Below the pieces are notes generated by a model. It had not been told where the DNA came from, searched no databases, and worked only from the letters and a program-made list of their open reading frames with translations. Position numbers and translations under genes: made by a program. A stretch of DNA of 64,000 nt from Paenarthrobacter sp. Z7-10 (lineage in GTDB: Bacteria > Actinomycetota > Actinomycetes > Actinomycetales > Micrococcaceae). Shown here piece by piece: positions 23,495 to 32,161 of this stretch. The number at the start of each line of letters is the position of its first letter. Position 1 is the first letter of the stretch. The stretch spans positions 1-64,000 of the forward strand of contig NZ_JADPVH010000002.1 of the NCBI RefSeq assembly GCF_026932795.1, written 5' to 3'.

Positions 23495-24643
23495 TCAGCT
23501 GCCGATGCCGGCGTAGGAGTGCAGTCCGGAGAAGTAAACGTTTACGATCGCGAAGTTGAAGACTACGCACAGGTAGCCCACGATCGAGAGCCAGGCAGCG
23601 CGGGTGCCCGTCCAGCCGCGGGTGGCTCGGGCGTGCAGGTAGCCGGCGAAGACCACCCAGATCACGAACGTCCACACTTCCTTGGTGTCCCAGCCCCAGA
23701 ACCGGCCCCAGGCCTTCTCGGCCCAGATGGAGCCGAACATCAGCGTCAGCGTCCAGCCGACGAAGGCAATGGCGTTAATGCGGTAGGCCATGTTCTCCAG
23801 GCTGAGCGCGGAGGGAACCAGGCGCATGAACGGCAGCCGGTCCGCTTTGCCGGCCGCCAGCGATGCTTCGCGGCGAAACTGCATCAGCTGCAGCACGGAC
23901 ATGGCAAAGGTCAGGGTGAATAGTGCTGAGGACATCACGGCGATGGAAACGTGGATGACCAGCCAATAGCTTTGCAGCGCCGGGACCAGATGCCCGGCGG
24001 GGGTCCAGAAGGCCACCGAGGCAGCGGTCAGCATCACCAGCACCAGGCCGATGACGAAGGTGCCAAGGAAGCGCAGGTCGCGCCGGGTCAGCACGATCAG
24101 GAACACCGCGGCCACCACCAGGCCTCCGGTGGTGCAGAACTCGTACATGTTGCCCCACGGCACCCGACCGGCCGCAAGTCCCCGGCACAGCACGCCGGCG
24201 GCGTGCACCAGGACAGCCAGCACGGTCAGTGCCACCGCCACCCGGGCCGGAACGCGGCGTGCGGTCAAGCCGTAGCGCATCGAATCGTCAGCTGTGTGCG
24301 CGGAGTTTCCGGAACGCCCGATGGGACGCTCAGCGCGGCCTTCGGGGCCGTCCAGCTCCGTTACCGGATACCCGCCGCCGCCGGCGATGCCCCCGGCGCC
24401 AGCGGCAGTGCCGGCAGTGGCACCGGCGGAAACCTTGGACCGGCTGGCGGTCCGGGCGGCGGCGTTCTCCGCCGCCGGCTGCCGGCCCTGCGCCTGCCTG
24501 CTCTGCTCCAGAACGGATCGCGTGGTCTTGCTGTTCTGGACCAAGTCCCAGGCGAAGGCGATGAAGGCAATGGCGTAGGCAATCCCGGCCAGCAGCATGA
24601 ACCGCTCGCTGAACATGGCCAATGACTCGTTAATATCGGGCAT
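23495..24643 (-). CDS. ccsB: Cytochrome c biogenesis protein CcsB (CcsA type)
   Basis: The haem-handling half of the system II cytochrome c synthase, which moves haem across the membrane and attaches it to apocytochromes together with ResB. The 382-residue protein has many transmembrane segments and the tryptophan-rich haem motif WGRFWGWDTKEVW near the C-terminus, plus MYEF in an external loop. A Gly/Ala-rich linker after the first membrane segment makes it longer than plain CcsA. Its ATG overlaps the resB stop codon (TAATG), so the two are made together. Confidence 0.95.
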   Translation of the reverse strand: MPDINESLAMFSERFMLLAGIAYAIAFIAFAWDLVQNSKTTRSVLEQSRQAQGRQPAAENAAARTASRSKVSAGATAGTAAGAGGIAGGGGYPVTELDGPEGRAERPIGRSGNSAHTADDSMRYGLTARRVPARVAVALTVLAVLVHAAGVLCRGLAAGRVPWGNMYEFCTTGGLVVAAVFLIVLTRRDLRFLGTFVIGLVLVMLTAASVAFWTPAGHLVPALQSYWLVIHVSIAVMSSALFTLTFAMSVLQLMQFRREASLAAGKADRLPFMRLVPSALSLENMAYRINAIAFVGWTLTLMFGSIWAEKAWGRFWGWDTKEVWTFVIWVVFAGYLHARATRGWTGTRAAWLSIVGYLCVVFNFAIVNVYFSGLHSYAGIGS

Positions 24644-26364
24644 TACTGATCCTTACTTACCTTGCTGGCGCTGTGGGCTGTGCCGGAGGCTGCGGAAACG
24701 CGGTCCGCCGTTGGTTCCGCCTGCTTGTTATCTTCCGCCGAATCTGTCCGAGCTGCCAGCCAGGCCTTTTCCAGCAGTTTGCGGATCGCTGCCGACTCCG
24801 CGGCCAGACGGTGGTCTTCGCCACGGGCCAGCAGCCCATATTCCACCATGGTGCGCCCATCCGGGTGCATTCCAGTGCGCACCCAGGCCCGGCGGCGGGC
24901 CAAAAACAGTGAACCAACCAGGCCCAGCAGTGCTGAGACACCAAAAATTAAGGCCCAGACCTGACCCGGGTCGTGATGGATGTCCAGGGCGACGTAGCGC
25001 TTGAGGCCGTCGAAGCTGATGCTGCCCTTGCCCTGCGGCAGCGTGTAGGAGCCCCCCGGGCCAAGCACGATGCCGCCGGCCTTCAGATCGCGGCCGTTGA
25101 GCTGGGTGAGCTTTGAGGTGTCCAGAGTGAAGACGTTCTTGGGCTGTCCCTTGTCCAGGCCCAAATCCCCGTAGAACGAGTTCAGGTTCAGCTGCGGGTT
25201 GAAGGGATCGGGGTCCGAACCGAAGGCCACGCCGTTGCCATCCTTCACCGCCGTGGGGAGGAAGAAGCCGACAAAACCGAGCTGGCTGGGCTTGGCGTCC
25301 GGGGCCTTAATAACCAGCAGCGATGTGTAGGCACCGTCGGTTGGAACGGAAACCACCGGGCCCTGGAACGCAATCTTACCGGTGCCGTCCTTGACCGTGA
25401 CGACGGGAGCGTAGCCATTGCCCACCAGGTAGATATTGGTGCCGCCCAGGGCCAGTGGGTCGTTCACCTTCAGGATCTGCTTTTTAGCGGTCGACGACGG
25501 CGACGCCTTCGTGGTCATGGTCGCGGTAAAGTCGAGCGGTTGTCCGTAATGGGCTTTTTGGCGGTCAAACTTGACTTCAAATTTGTCCAGCTGGACCGAA
25601 TACGGATCCAGATCGCCGGCATTGAAGTTCGCACCCGGGCTGAAGGTGTCATAGCCCACCAGCGTGTTGACGAAGGTATCCCCCTCCACCAGCACACGCT
25701 GGCCGCTGTAGCCGAACAGACCCCCCAGGGCCAGCGCGATGAGGACTCCGATCAGCGCGGTGTGGAAAAGCAGATTTCCCACTTCCCGCAGGAAGCCGCG
25801 CTCGGCGCCGACCGAGGGCCGTTCGCCGTCGGCATCGCGGATGTCCACCCGGTATCCCCGGGATTTGAGCACCGCGGCAGCGTCTTTGATCGCCTGGCCC
25901 GCGGTCACGCCTTGGCTGGCCGGAATCTGCAGCGTGCCGTATTCAGGCAGCCGGGAGAGCCTGCTGGGGGTTCTCGGCGGCTTGGACCGGATGGCTTTGT
26001 AGTGCGCGATGGCCCGCGGAATCACACAGCCGATCAGCGAGATGAACAGCAGCAGGTAAATCGCCGAGAACCAGGGCGAGGAGTAGACGTTGAAGAGCCG
26101 GAACCAGTCCAGCACCGGGCCGGAATCCGGATGATCCTGCAGGTATTTCGTAACCACCGAAGGGCTTGAGGGACGCTGCGGAAACAACGATCCCGGCACG
26201 GCCGCCACCGCAAGCAGGAGCAGCAGGAACAGGGCAGTACGCATGCTGGTCAGCTGCCGCCAAGCCCAGCGCAGGGTGCCGGCGAATCCCAGCCGCGGCA
26301 GCACCGCGTCGCTGGCGGCGCGGGGCTCTTGGGTCTTGTTGGTCGTCACTGTCGTCTTTTCCAT
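24643..26364 (-). CDS. resB: Cytochrome c biogenesis protein ResB
   Basis: ResB is the partner of CcsB in system II cytochrome c maturation and holds the apocytochrome outside the membrane. The 573-residue protein follows the family plan: three N-terminal transmembrane segments (ALFLLLLLAVAAVPGSLFP, then SAIYLLLFISLIGCVIPRA, and NLLFHTALIGVLIALALGG), a large extracytoplasmic domain, and a final membrane segment (ALIFGVSALLGLVGSLFLA). The C-terminal tail carries EEY-like charged helices. With ccdA and tlpA upstream it makes up a full thiol-reduction and haem-ligation set. Confidence 0.95.
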   Translation of the reverse strand: MEKTTVTTNKTQEPRAASDAVLPRLGFAGTLRWAWRQLTSMRTALFLLLLLAVAAVPGSLFPQRPSSPSVVTKYLQDHPDSGPVLDWFRLFNVYSSPWFSAIYLLLFISLIGCVIPRAIAHYKAIRSKPPRTPSRLSRLPEYGTLQIPASQGVTAGQAIKDAAAVLKSRGYRVDIRDADGERPSVGAERGFLREVGNLLFHTALIGVLIALALGGLFGYSGQRVLVEGDTFVNTLVGYDTFSPGANFNAGDLDPYSVQLDKFEVKFDRQKAHYGQPLDFTATMTTKASPSSTAKKQILKVNDPLALGGTNIYLVGNGYAPVVTVKDGTGKIAFQGPVVSVPTDGAYTSLLVIKAPDAKPSQLGFVGFFLPTAVKDGNGVAFGSDPDPFNPQLNLNSFYGDLGLDKGQPKNVFTLDTSKLTQLNGRDLKAGGIVLGPGGSYTLPQGKGSISFDGLKRYVALDIHHDPGQVWALIFGVSALLGLVGSLFLARRRAWVRTGMHPDGRTMVEYGLLARGEDHRLAAESAAIRKLLEKAWLAARTDSAEDNKQAEPTADRVSAASGTAHSASKVSKDQ

Positions 26365-26401
26365 CGCGGGTCTTTCCCACCGGGATAGGTGTTCCCGGTC
26401 A

Positions 26402-27160
26402 TCAAATTGGCAATCTCACTTCATTGGCGAACCAAAACTGAAGGGCGTTGATCCAGTTCCCCCAGAGACCTGTCACCATGAGCAGCCCCAGCACTATCAG
26501 CAGCCCGCCGCCGGCCCACTGCAGGGCACGACGACGGCTGCGGAAGAAGGACAAGGCGCCCAGCCCGCGCCGCACGCCCAGGGCGATGAGCAGGAATGGC
26601 AGTCCCAGTCCCAAGCAGTAGACAAAGGTCAGCACCGCACCCTTAGCCGCACTGGACCCGTCGGAGAAGGCCAGCGCCTGGACGGCTCCCAGCGTCGGGC
26701 CGGTACAGGGTGCCCAGCCCAGACCGAAGGTGACGCCCAGAACGGGTGCACCCCACAGACCGGCCGGCGTTCGCGCATGGATCTTCGCTTCGCCCTGGAA
26801 CCAGCGAAAGCCACCCAGGAAAATAATCCCCAGCACAATGACCACTGCGCCCAGCAGCTGGGTCACCCAGGCCGCATCGGGGCCCTTCAACCATGCGCCC
26901 AGCTGGCCAAACACCGCCCCTATCAGCATGAACACCAGTGAGAATCCGAGCACGAACAAGGAGATGCCGGCAAACATCCGGCCGCGTTTCTGCTTCGCCA
27001 GGTCCACTCCGGTCAGGCCTGTCACATAGCCCAGATATCCGGGCACCAGCGGCAGCACGCACGGCGACAGAAAGGAGACCACACCGGCGAGCAGTGCAAC
27101 CGGCATGGCCAGCAGCATGGAACCGCCCAGAATGGTCTGGGCGAAGGGGTTGTTTGTCAC
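26402..27160 (-). CDS. ccdA: Cytochrome c biogenesis protein CcdA
   Basis: CcdA passes reducing electrons from cytoplasmic thioredoxin across the membrane to extracytoplasmic thiol proteins, keeping apocytochrome cysteines reduced. The 252-residue protein has six membrane segments and its two key cysteines in VSFLSPCVLPLVPGYLGY and GLGWAPCTGPTLGAV. The GTG start overlaps the tlpA stop as GTGA, coupling the two; the electron acceptor is therefore probably that TlpA. resB begins 37 bp downstream. Confidence 0.96.
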   Translation of the reverse strand: MTNNPFAQTILGGSMLLAMPVALLAGVVSFLSPCVLPLVPGYLGYVTGLTGVDLAKQKRGRMFAGISLFVLGFSLVFMLIGAVFGQLGAWLKGPDAAWVTQLLGAVVIVLGIIFLGGFRWFQGEAKIHARTPAGLWGAPVLGVTFGLGWAPCTGPTLGAVQALAFSDGSSAAKGAVLTFVYCLGLGLPFLLIALGVRRGLGALSFFRSRRRALQWAGGGLLIVLGLLMVTGLWGNWINALQFWFANEVRLPI

Positions 27161-27771
27161 GGGCTCTGCGCCAGCGCTGAGCTGATCAGCGTTTTCAGCG
27201 TGCCCTTTTCGGCCACGCCCAGGATGCGGGCGGACACCCGGCCCGCCTTGTCCAACACGAGCGTAGTCGGCACCGCGGCCGGCGGGACGTAGTCCGTCAT
27301 GGCCAGCAGGACCGCGCCGTCCTTGTCGTGAAAACTGGGATAGGTCAGTGAAAAGGTGCGGTTGAATGCATCGGCGGTGGCTGCCTCGTCCCGGATGTTC
27401 ACGCCATAGAACAGCACGCCCTTTGGCCCGGTTTCCTTATACAGCGCCTCCAGATCCGGCGCCTCCAGCCGGCACGGAGCGCACCCGGCGTACCAGAAAT
27501 TCAGCACCGTCACCTTGCCGGCGATGGTCGACGAGTTCACCGTGCTGCCGTCGAAAAGCATGCCGGAGAACTGCACGGCGGGTTTGCGGTCCTTGGCTGC
27601 GTACTCGGTGACCGAGCCGTCACCGGCAATGTAGTTCTTGTTGTCCCCCGCATTAGCCTGCTGAGCCAGCGGATCCGTGGCGGTGCACGCCGCCAGCGCC
27701 AGCGTCACGGCAGCGCCGGCAGCGGTCAGCAGAGACCGGCGGCTCATCGGGGTAGTCACAGCATCATCCAC
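27157..27771 (-). CDS. TlpA/ResA-type thiol-disulfide reductase lipoprotein
   Basis: A 204-residue membrane-anchored thioredoxin-fold protein. The N-terminus has SRRSLL, a hydrophobic stretch and an LAAC lipobox, so it should be a lipoprotein outside the membrane. The active site is WYAGCAPCRLEAP, and the cis-proline region is PPAAVPTTLVLD. It would reduce the CXXCH cysteines of apocytochrome c using electrons from CcdA. The GTG at 27771 gives the longest frame; an ATG at 27747 (MSRRSLL) may be the true start and gives a cleaner signal peptide. Confidence 0.92.
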   Translation of the reverse strand: MDDAVTTPMSRRSLLTAAGAAVTLALAACTATDPLAQQANAGDNKNYIAGDGSVTEYAAKDRKPAVQFSGMLFDGSTVNSSTIAGKVTVLNFWYAGCAPCRLEAPDLEALYKETGPKGVLFYGVNIRDEAATADAFNRTFSLTYPSFHDKDGAVLLAMTDYVPPAAVPTTLVLDKAGRVSARILGVAEKGTLKTLISSALAQSP

Positions 27772-27839
27772 ATCTGAACTGAATTGGAATTTCTACAGCG
27801 TGTCGAAATATTCATTCTCCCCCACCCAGGGCCACTTTC

Positions 27840-28502
27840 TCAAGCTCCGGGGGTGGTCGCGCCACCGGGAAGCAGCCGGGCTGCCGGTTCGCTGTACACA
27901 ACGTCGACCAGGGTGCCACCGTCGAAGACGAGTGAGGTCAGCGAGGCAAGCGTGCATTCGCGGTGCCGCGGGTCGTGCCAGAGCCTCTTGCCTTGGGCGC
28001 TGAGCCTGGTCACCCAGATAGGCAGCTGGTGACCGACCAGCACCGCCTCCGCACCCTCCCCGCCAAGCTCCACGGCACGGCGTCGCGCATCCTGCACCGC
28101 GGCAATCATGCGACTGGCCTGGGCGGCGTAGGGCTCCCCCCAGGACGGCCGCAGCGGGTTCCGGAACGCTGCCCAGTGCCGGGGATGCAGCAGTTCGTTT
28201 CGGGAGACCTTCAGCCCCTCAAAGCGGTTTTCCGCCTCGATGATCCGCGCATCAGTGCTGATTTCCAATCCCAGTGCAGCCGCTGTGGGACGCGCCGTCT
28301 CCTGGGCCCGAATCAAAGGCGACGCCACCAAATGAACCAGCTTCGCGCCGTCGTCGGCCCGTTGCTTCAGGTGTTCCGCAACCAGCACCGCCATCGCCCG
28401 GCCGCGCTCCGAAAGGTGGAATTCCGGCAGCCTTCCGTACAGGACGCCGTCGGGATTGAAGACTTCGCCGTGGCGCAGCAGATGGACAGTTGCTAGAGGC
28501 AT
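27840..28502 (-). CDS. Histidine phosphatase (phosphoglycerate mutase-like)
   Basis: A 220-residue member of the histidine phosphatase superfamily. The phosphate-accepting RHG motif is at the start (ATVHLLRHGEVFNPDG), Arg and Glu partners follow in SPLIRAQETARPTA and IEAENRFEGL, and the second catalytic His is in EAVLVGHQLPIW. The branch is shared by phosphatases and cofactor-dependent mutases; the substrate is unknown. A phosphatase next to the tlpA-ccdA-resB-ccsB set is a conserved actinobacterial arrangement as I recall it. It is divergent from the YceI gene. Confidence 0.9.
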   Translation of the reverse strand: MPLATVHLLRHGEVFNPDGVLYGRLPEFHLSERGRAMAVLVAEHLKQRADDGAKLVHLVASPLIRAQETARPTAAALGLEISTDARIIEAENRFEGLKVSRNELLHPRHWAAFRNPLRPSWGEPYAAQASRMIAAVQDARRRAVELGGEGAEAVLVGHQLPIWVTRLSAQGKRLWHDPRHRECTLASLTSLVFDGGTLVDVVYSEPAARLLPGGATTPGA

Positions 28503-28688
28503 GCACCCAGTTTCTCAAACGGGCGGCGGATTGCTAAATCAGGAGATTCCCAGCTTGTCGGGGGGTGGTTCTAAAAAAAGTTTCCCGAACCCGGAATAAT
28601 AGATGCGTTTGCATCCTTATACCCCTCGAAGGACGGCGGGACAGCCTTCCCGAACGAACGGTTTGTACACCTTTTGAAGGAGAAGAAT

Positions 28689-29246
28689 ATGACTAGTGCA
28701 ACAGACTTGACCTCAACCGGACTGACTCAGGGCACCTGGACCCTGGATGCCTCACACAGTGAAGTGGGCTTCAGTGTCCGTCATGCCGGCATCAGCAAGG
28801 TCCGCGGAAAGTTCACCGAACTGGCCGCCACGGCCACCGTCGGGGAGACCGCGGAGGCTTCCTCCGTCTCAGCCACCATCGCAGCCGCCAGCTTCGACTC
28901 CGGTGATGCCAACCGCGACGGGCACGTGCGCGGCGCGGACTTCTTCGACGTGGAGAAGTTTCCGGAACTGACCTTCGCTTCCACCTCGATCAGCGGTTCC
29001 GGCGAGGACTACAAGCTCAGTGGTGACCTGACGATCCGCGGCATCACCAAGCCAGTCGTCTTCGAGACCGAATTCAACGGAGTTGCCGTTGACCCGTTTG
29101 GCGCCACCCGCGCGGGCTTCTCCGCCAAGACCGTGATCAGCCGCAAGGACTTTGGACTGACCTGGAACGCGGCGCTGGAAGCCGGCGGCGTGCTGGTGGG
29201 CGACAAGGTCACCCTCACCCTTGAGGTGGCGTTCGTCAGGGCGTAG
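28689..29246 (+). CDS. YceI family lipocalin-like protein
   Basis: A 185-residue YceI-fold protein. Members form a beta-barrel that binds polyprenoid or amide lipids; some are periplasmic and stress-induced. Visible blocks are GTWTLDASHSEVGFSVRHAG, VRGKFTELAATATVG, NRDGHVRGADFFDVEKFPEL and FSAKTVISRKDFGLTWNA, covering the whole family. There is no signal peptide, so the protein is predicted to be cytoplasmic. The ATG at 28689 has a strong AAGGAG site; an in-frame TTG 15 bp upstream contains that site and is not the start. The 186-bp upstream gap holds an AT-rich stretch (28571-28610), probably the promoter. Confidence 0.92.
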   Translation: MTSATDLTSTGLTQGTWTLDASHSEVGFSVRHAGISKVRGKFTELAATATVGETAEASSVSATIAAASFDSGDANRDGHVRGADFFDVEKFPELTFASTSISGSGEDYKLSGDLTIRGITKPVVFETEFNGVAVDPFGATRAGFSAKTVISRKDFGLTWNAALEAGGVLVGDKVTLTLEVAFVRA

Positions 29247-29389
29247 CCTCAACGGCAGGGCCCGACCGGCGCAGCCACGACGACGGCGGCATCGCTTCGC
29301 ATCTTTTCGACCGGAAAACCGGGGAAGGGTGCCGCAGCGGTGCCGCCGTACTGCCGTGGCGGAACCTATGCAAAGACATGGGCCCAGAC

Positions 29390-29395
29390 TAGAGT
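29390..29395 (+). promoter_or_regulatory. -10 box TAGAGT, leaderless start of repeat-rich membrane protein
   Basis: TAGAGT ends 6 nt before the ATG at 29402. No ribosome site is present. Confidence 0.5.
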
Positions 29396-29401
29396 TTGAC
29401 C

Positions 29402-30109
29402 ATGAGCACACCATATGAGAACCCGAACCCCGAGCAGGCAGGCTCACAGTCACCGGCGGGTGGTGAAGGGGCCTCCTCCGGCGGCGCTCCTCGGCCATCG
29501 GCCCCGGGTTACGAGCAACCCGGCTACCAACAACCCGGCTACCAACAACCCGGCTACCAACAACCCGGCTACCAGGCGCCGCAGGGTCCGCCGGCGTATC
29601 AGCAGCCGGCCGATCCCGGTTATGGCGGCGGAATGGTGAGGGGCGCCAAGTCGCCCGCCGCAAACTTCAGCAACTTCCCGGCGCGGTTGAAGAATCTCGG
29701 GGGAATCCCCAAGGAAATTAAGAATGCCTACCTGTTGTTCCTGCTCGGAGCCGCGCTGAACCTGCTCTCCAGCCTGATCAATCTCATCGCGGTGGGTTCG
29801 CAGCGCAGCGCCCTCTATGTTGGGGCGTCCGTGTTCGGCTTCATCATTGCCATCATTTTCACGGCCATCGTCGTCTGGCTGTCACTGCTGATGAAGGAAC
29901 GGGTGAACTGGGCCCGTATTGTGATGATCGTGATCGCCGCATTGAACGTCATCGGTGCACTGACATCGCTGATCGGCTTGTTCCTGGGCGCCCTGAACAT
30001 CATCGGACTGCTGGGCTCGGTGGCCTTCGTTGTTGGCGGAATAATGCTGCTGATGCCCGCCGGCCGCGCGTACTACGCCAACCGGAACGCCGTCAGCTAC
30101 CCCCGGTAG
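29402..30109 (+). CDS. Four-helix membrane protein with Gln-Pro-Gly-Tyr repeats
   Basis: A 235-residue protein of unknown function. Residues 1-80 are a disordered, Pro/Gln/Tyr-rich cytoplasmic segment with repeated QPGYQ units. About four transmembrane segments follow, including YLLFLLGAALNLLSSLINLI, VFGFIIAIIFTAIVVWLSLL and ALNIIGLLGSVAFVVGGIML. The loop KERVNWARIVMIV resembles one in the next gene (KGRNWARITGAIL), so the two are probably related paralogues with different N-terminal tails. A proline/tyrosine-rich tail on a small tetraspan protein is common in Actinobacteria and may bind partners. It appears to have its own leaderless promoter. Confidence 0.8.
   Translation: MSTPYENPNPEQAGSQSPAGGEGASSGGAPRPSAPGYEQPGYQQPGYQQPGYQQPGYQAPQGPPAYQQPADPGYGGGMVRGAKSPAANFSNFPARLKNLGGIPKEIKNAYLLFLLGAALNLLSSLINLIAVGSQRSALYVGASVFGFIIAIIFTAIVVWLSLLMKERVNWARIVMIVIAALNVIGALTSLIGLFLGALNIIGLLGSVAFVVGGIMLLMPAGRAYYANRNAVSYPR
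29516..29575 (+). repeat. 15-bp tandem repeat, four units (QPGYQ coding)
   Basis: Four consecutive CAACCCGGCTACCAA units, identical except for the last base of the fourth, encode QPGYQ four times. The near-identity at DNA level suggests recent expansion and possible length variation between strains. Confidence 0.95.
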
Positions 30110-30262
30110 TTACGGGATACGCTCCGCACGAGCCGCGGAGCGGCAGGCAGCGGACCAACGGGCCGCGGTAGGGTTGAAGAAGCCCCGCCGCGGCCCGCGC
30201 CGTTGCCCGGAAAAGGGAAAAATGCCACAGCGCGTCCGTCGACCACAATGATTGGATTTGCC

Positions 30263-30892
30263 ATGACCACCCCGGAGGAAGAGCCCAATAAAGAACCCGG
30301 GCACGGTCCGAGCTACGGGAACTACGGTGAGATAGCTCCGGGAGTGCCGCGTTACGGCGAGTACGCACCTCCCGGGTCCCAGCCGCCTCCCTACACGGCT
30401 CCGACCGGCTCCTTGCCTGTGCGGCAGGCTGGACGGCAGGGGCGCAAGGGAACCGTTGGCCAGCTGATTCAGCGCCGAACCGCCCTCGCACCGCCGCGCA
30501 CGGTGGAAATCGCGTTCCGAATGATCATCGCCGCCGGGGTCATCGAGGCCGTGCTGGCTGTGCTGGCCGCGGCGACGCTCTTCACACCGGCCGGTCAATC
30601 CACCGCGCTGCAGGTCATGCGTGACATGGGGCTGGACGACCAGTCGCTGCTGGAGCCGCTGCTGATCGCCTCATTGCTGCTGAGCATGCTCGCCGTCGTG
30701 ATCTACGTGGTGATCGCCTTCCAGATCCGCAAGGGACGAAACTGGGCGCGGATCACCGGCGCCATTCTGGCCGTTCTTTCCCTGCTGGCGCTGGTGCAGC
30801 CGAATTACATCACTGCCGTTCAGCTGGCGCTGGGCATCATCGCGGAAATCATTCTGTTCCGCGCGCCCGCGAAAGACTACTTCAAACGCTAA
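30263..30892 (+). CDS. Four-helix membrane protein, paralogue of the preceding gene
   Basis: A 209-residue protein of unknown function with a Pro/Tyr/Gly-rich N-terminal tail (about 70 residues, including PSYGNYGEIAPGVPRYGEYA) and about four membrane segments, among them MIIAAGVIEAVLAVLAAATL, LLIASLLLSMLAVVIYVVIA and ITGAILAVLSLLALV. It shares the NWARI loop and overall plan with the gene at 29402. The ATG at 30263 was chosen over 30248 and a TTG at 30203 because the frame before it looks non-coding; no site has a strong ribosome-binding sequence. It converges on rex. Confidence 0.75.
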   Translation: MTTPEEEPNKEPGHGPSYGNYGEIAPGVPRYGEYAPPGSQPPPYTAPTGSLPVRQAGRQGRKGTVGQLIQRRTALAPPRTVEIAFRMIIAAGVIEAVLAVLAAATLFTPAGQSTALQVMRDMGLDDQSLLEPLLIASLLLSMLAVVIYVVIAFQIRKGRNWARITGAILAVLSLLALVQPNYITAVQLALGIIAEIILFRAPAKDYFKR

Positions 30893-30932
30893 CGGACTGA
30901 GGCGGCGGGGCCCGATTGGTCCGGCCGACGCT

Positions 30933-31664
30933 TCAGGCGCCCCGATGCCGCCCGTCCAAGGTCTCCTGGGACAGTCCCGGCACCTTGGCCCGCTGCGCGT
31001 GATAGGCCAGAATCTGCAGCTCAGTCGCCATATCCACCTTGCGCAGATTCACGAACGAGGGCACCTGCAGGACCACCGGGGCGAAGCTGAGGATGCTGTG
31101 CACGCCCGCTGCCACCACCCGGTTGCAGATGGGCTGGGCAACCGTTGCCGGCAGCGCCAGCACCACCATATTGGCCTTGGTGCGGGTCAGGACGGTCTCC
31201 AGATCCTTTACATCGCTGATCCGCAGCCAGCCAATCTCGTTGCCGATCAGCATTTGGTCGGCGTCAAAGATGGCCACCACATCAAATCCGCGCGATTCGA
31301 ATCCGCCGTAGCGGGCCAACGCCCGGCCCAAGTTACCGGCGCCCACTATGGCCACCCGCCAATCTTGGGTCAGTCCGAGCGCGGCGGAGACGTGGCGGCT
31401 CAGGTCCGCCACCTCATAGCCAACCCCACGGGTTCCATAGGATCCCAGGTACGACAGGTCCTTGCGCACGTTCGACGCACTGACCCCGGCAGCGTCCGCC
31501 AACTCCTCGGAGGAGACCCTTTCGGCCCCATCGCCGAGCATCGCGTTCAGCGCGCGAAGGTACAGCGTGAGCCGTTGCACCGTGGCCGGAGGCAACTGCC
31601 GGGCCGTCGCGTCAGCGCCGGCGTCCGGCTGATCCGGGAAGATCTGGGTCGAGGTCAAAAGCAT
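30933..31664 (-). CDS. rex: Redox-sensing transcriptional repressor Rex
   Basis: Rex senses the NADH/NAD ratio and represses respiratory and fermentative genes when NADH is low. The 243-residue protein has a winged-helix DNA-binding domain (SSEELADAAGVSASNVRKDL, then SYLGSYGTRGVGYEVADL) and a Rossmann NADH domain with VAIVGAGNLGRALARYGGF. It ends with the swapped C-terminal helix region PSFVNLRKVDMATELQILAY. An ATG at 31664 with GGAG close upstream was chosen; longer starts in the same frame would add a non-conserved stretch. It follows the divergent glutaredoxin and HAD genes, and likely controls respiratory genes like those elsewhere in the window. Confidence 0.95.
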   Translation of the reverse strand: MLLTSTQIFPDQPDAGADATARQLPPATVQRLTLYLRALNAMLGDGAERVSSEELADAAGVSASNVRKDLSYLGSYGTRGVGYEVADLSRHVSAALGLTQDWRVAIVGAGNLGRALARYGGFESRGFDVVAIFDADQMLIGNEIGWLRISDVKDLETVLTRTKANMVVLALPATVAQPICNRVVAAGVHSILSFAPVVLQVPSFVNLRKVDMATELQILAYHAQRAKVPGLSQETLDGRHRGA

Positions 31665-31803
31665 AGCTCCAGGTGTCTGCGGCAGCCGGTGCACGATCTC
31701 CGGGACGCACCGCACGGAGCGGGCCTGCCGCCGTCGGGCCGGTTACCGCCGTCGGGCTAATTACACTGTAGGACTCCATCGGGAACCGGACAAACCCGGC
31801 AAA

Positions 31804-32085
31804 TTAGGGGGCGCCGGTGCCCCCATCCATTGCCTGCCGCAGAATCCTGCGCAATCGGTCGGGGTCAATGGTCCAGAAATCGCGCTGCACACCGTCGACC
31901 AGCACCACCGGAATCTCTTCGGCAAAGCGGGCAGCCAGCGCCGGCTCATGGTCGATGGATTTTTCGTTCCAGGCCAGTCCCAATTCGGCGGCGACGCCGA
32001 CAACGACATCCCGTGCCGCAGTGCACAGATGGCAGTTGGCTTTGGTGATCAGGGTCAGTTCCGGGGTGGCAGGGTTGGATGGCAT
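31804..32085 (-). CDS. Glutaredoxin-like thiol protein
   Basis: A 93-residue glutaredoxin-fold protein with CXXC active site in LITKANCHLCTAARDVV, the cis-Pro strand EEIPVVLVDG and a final helix DRLRRILRQAMD. The family in Actinobacteria (DUF836-like) sits between rex/hemA and the SerB-like phosphatase, as here, but the partner is unknown. A TTAGTT box lies 7 nt before the ATG. A GGAAG overlaps the gap but is too close to the ATG to serve as a ribosome site. Confidence 0.88.
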   Translation of the reverse strand: MPSNPATPELTLITKANCHLCTAARDVVVGVAAELGLAWNEKSIDHEPALAARFAEEIPVVLVDGVQRDFWTIDPDRLRRILRQAMDGGTGAP

Positions 32086-32092
32086 CTTCCAA

Positions 32093-32098
32093 AACTAA
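32093..32098 (-). promoter_or_regulatory. -10 box TTAGTT, candidate leaderless start of glutaredoxin gene
   Basis: On the minus strand TTAGTT ends 7 nt before the ATG at 32085. It is the weakest match to TANNNT in this set. Confidence 0.35.
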
Positions 32099-32149
32099 CC
32101 CCATCGAGGACCTCGTGGCGCGGGATCGGACATCTCCTGCCCGAAGAAC

Positions 32150-32155
32150 TAGACT
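32150..32155 (+). promoter_or_regulatory. -10 box TAGACT, leaderless start of HAD gene
   Basis: TAGACT ends 6 nt before the ATG at 32162. With the glutaredoxin box 52 bp away it makes a compact divergent promoter pair. Confidence 0.55.
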
Positions 32156-32161
32156 CGAGCC

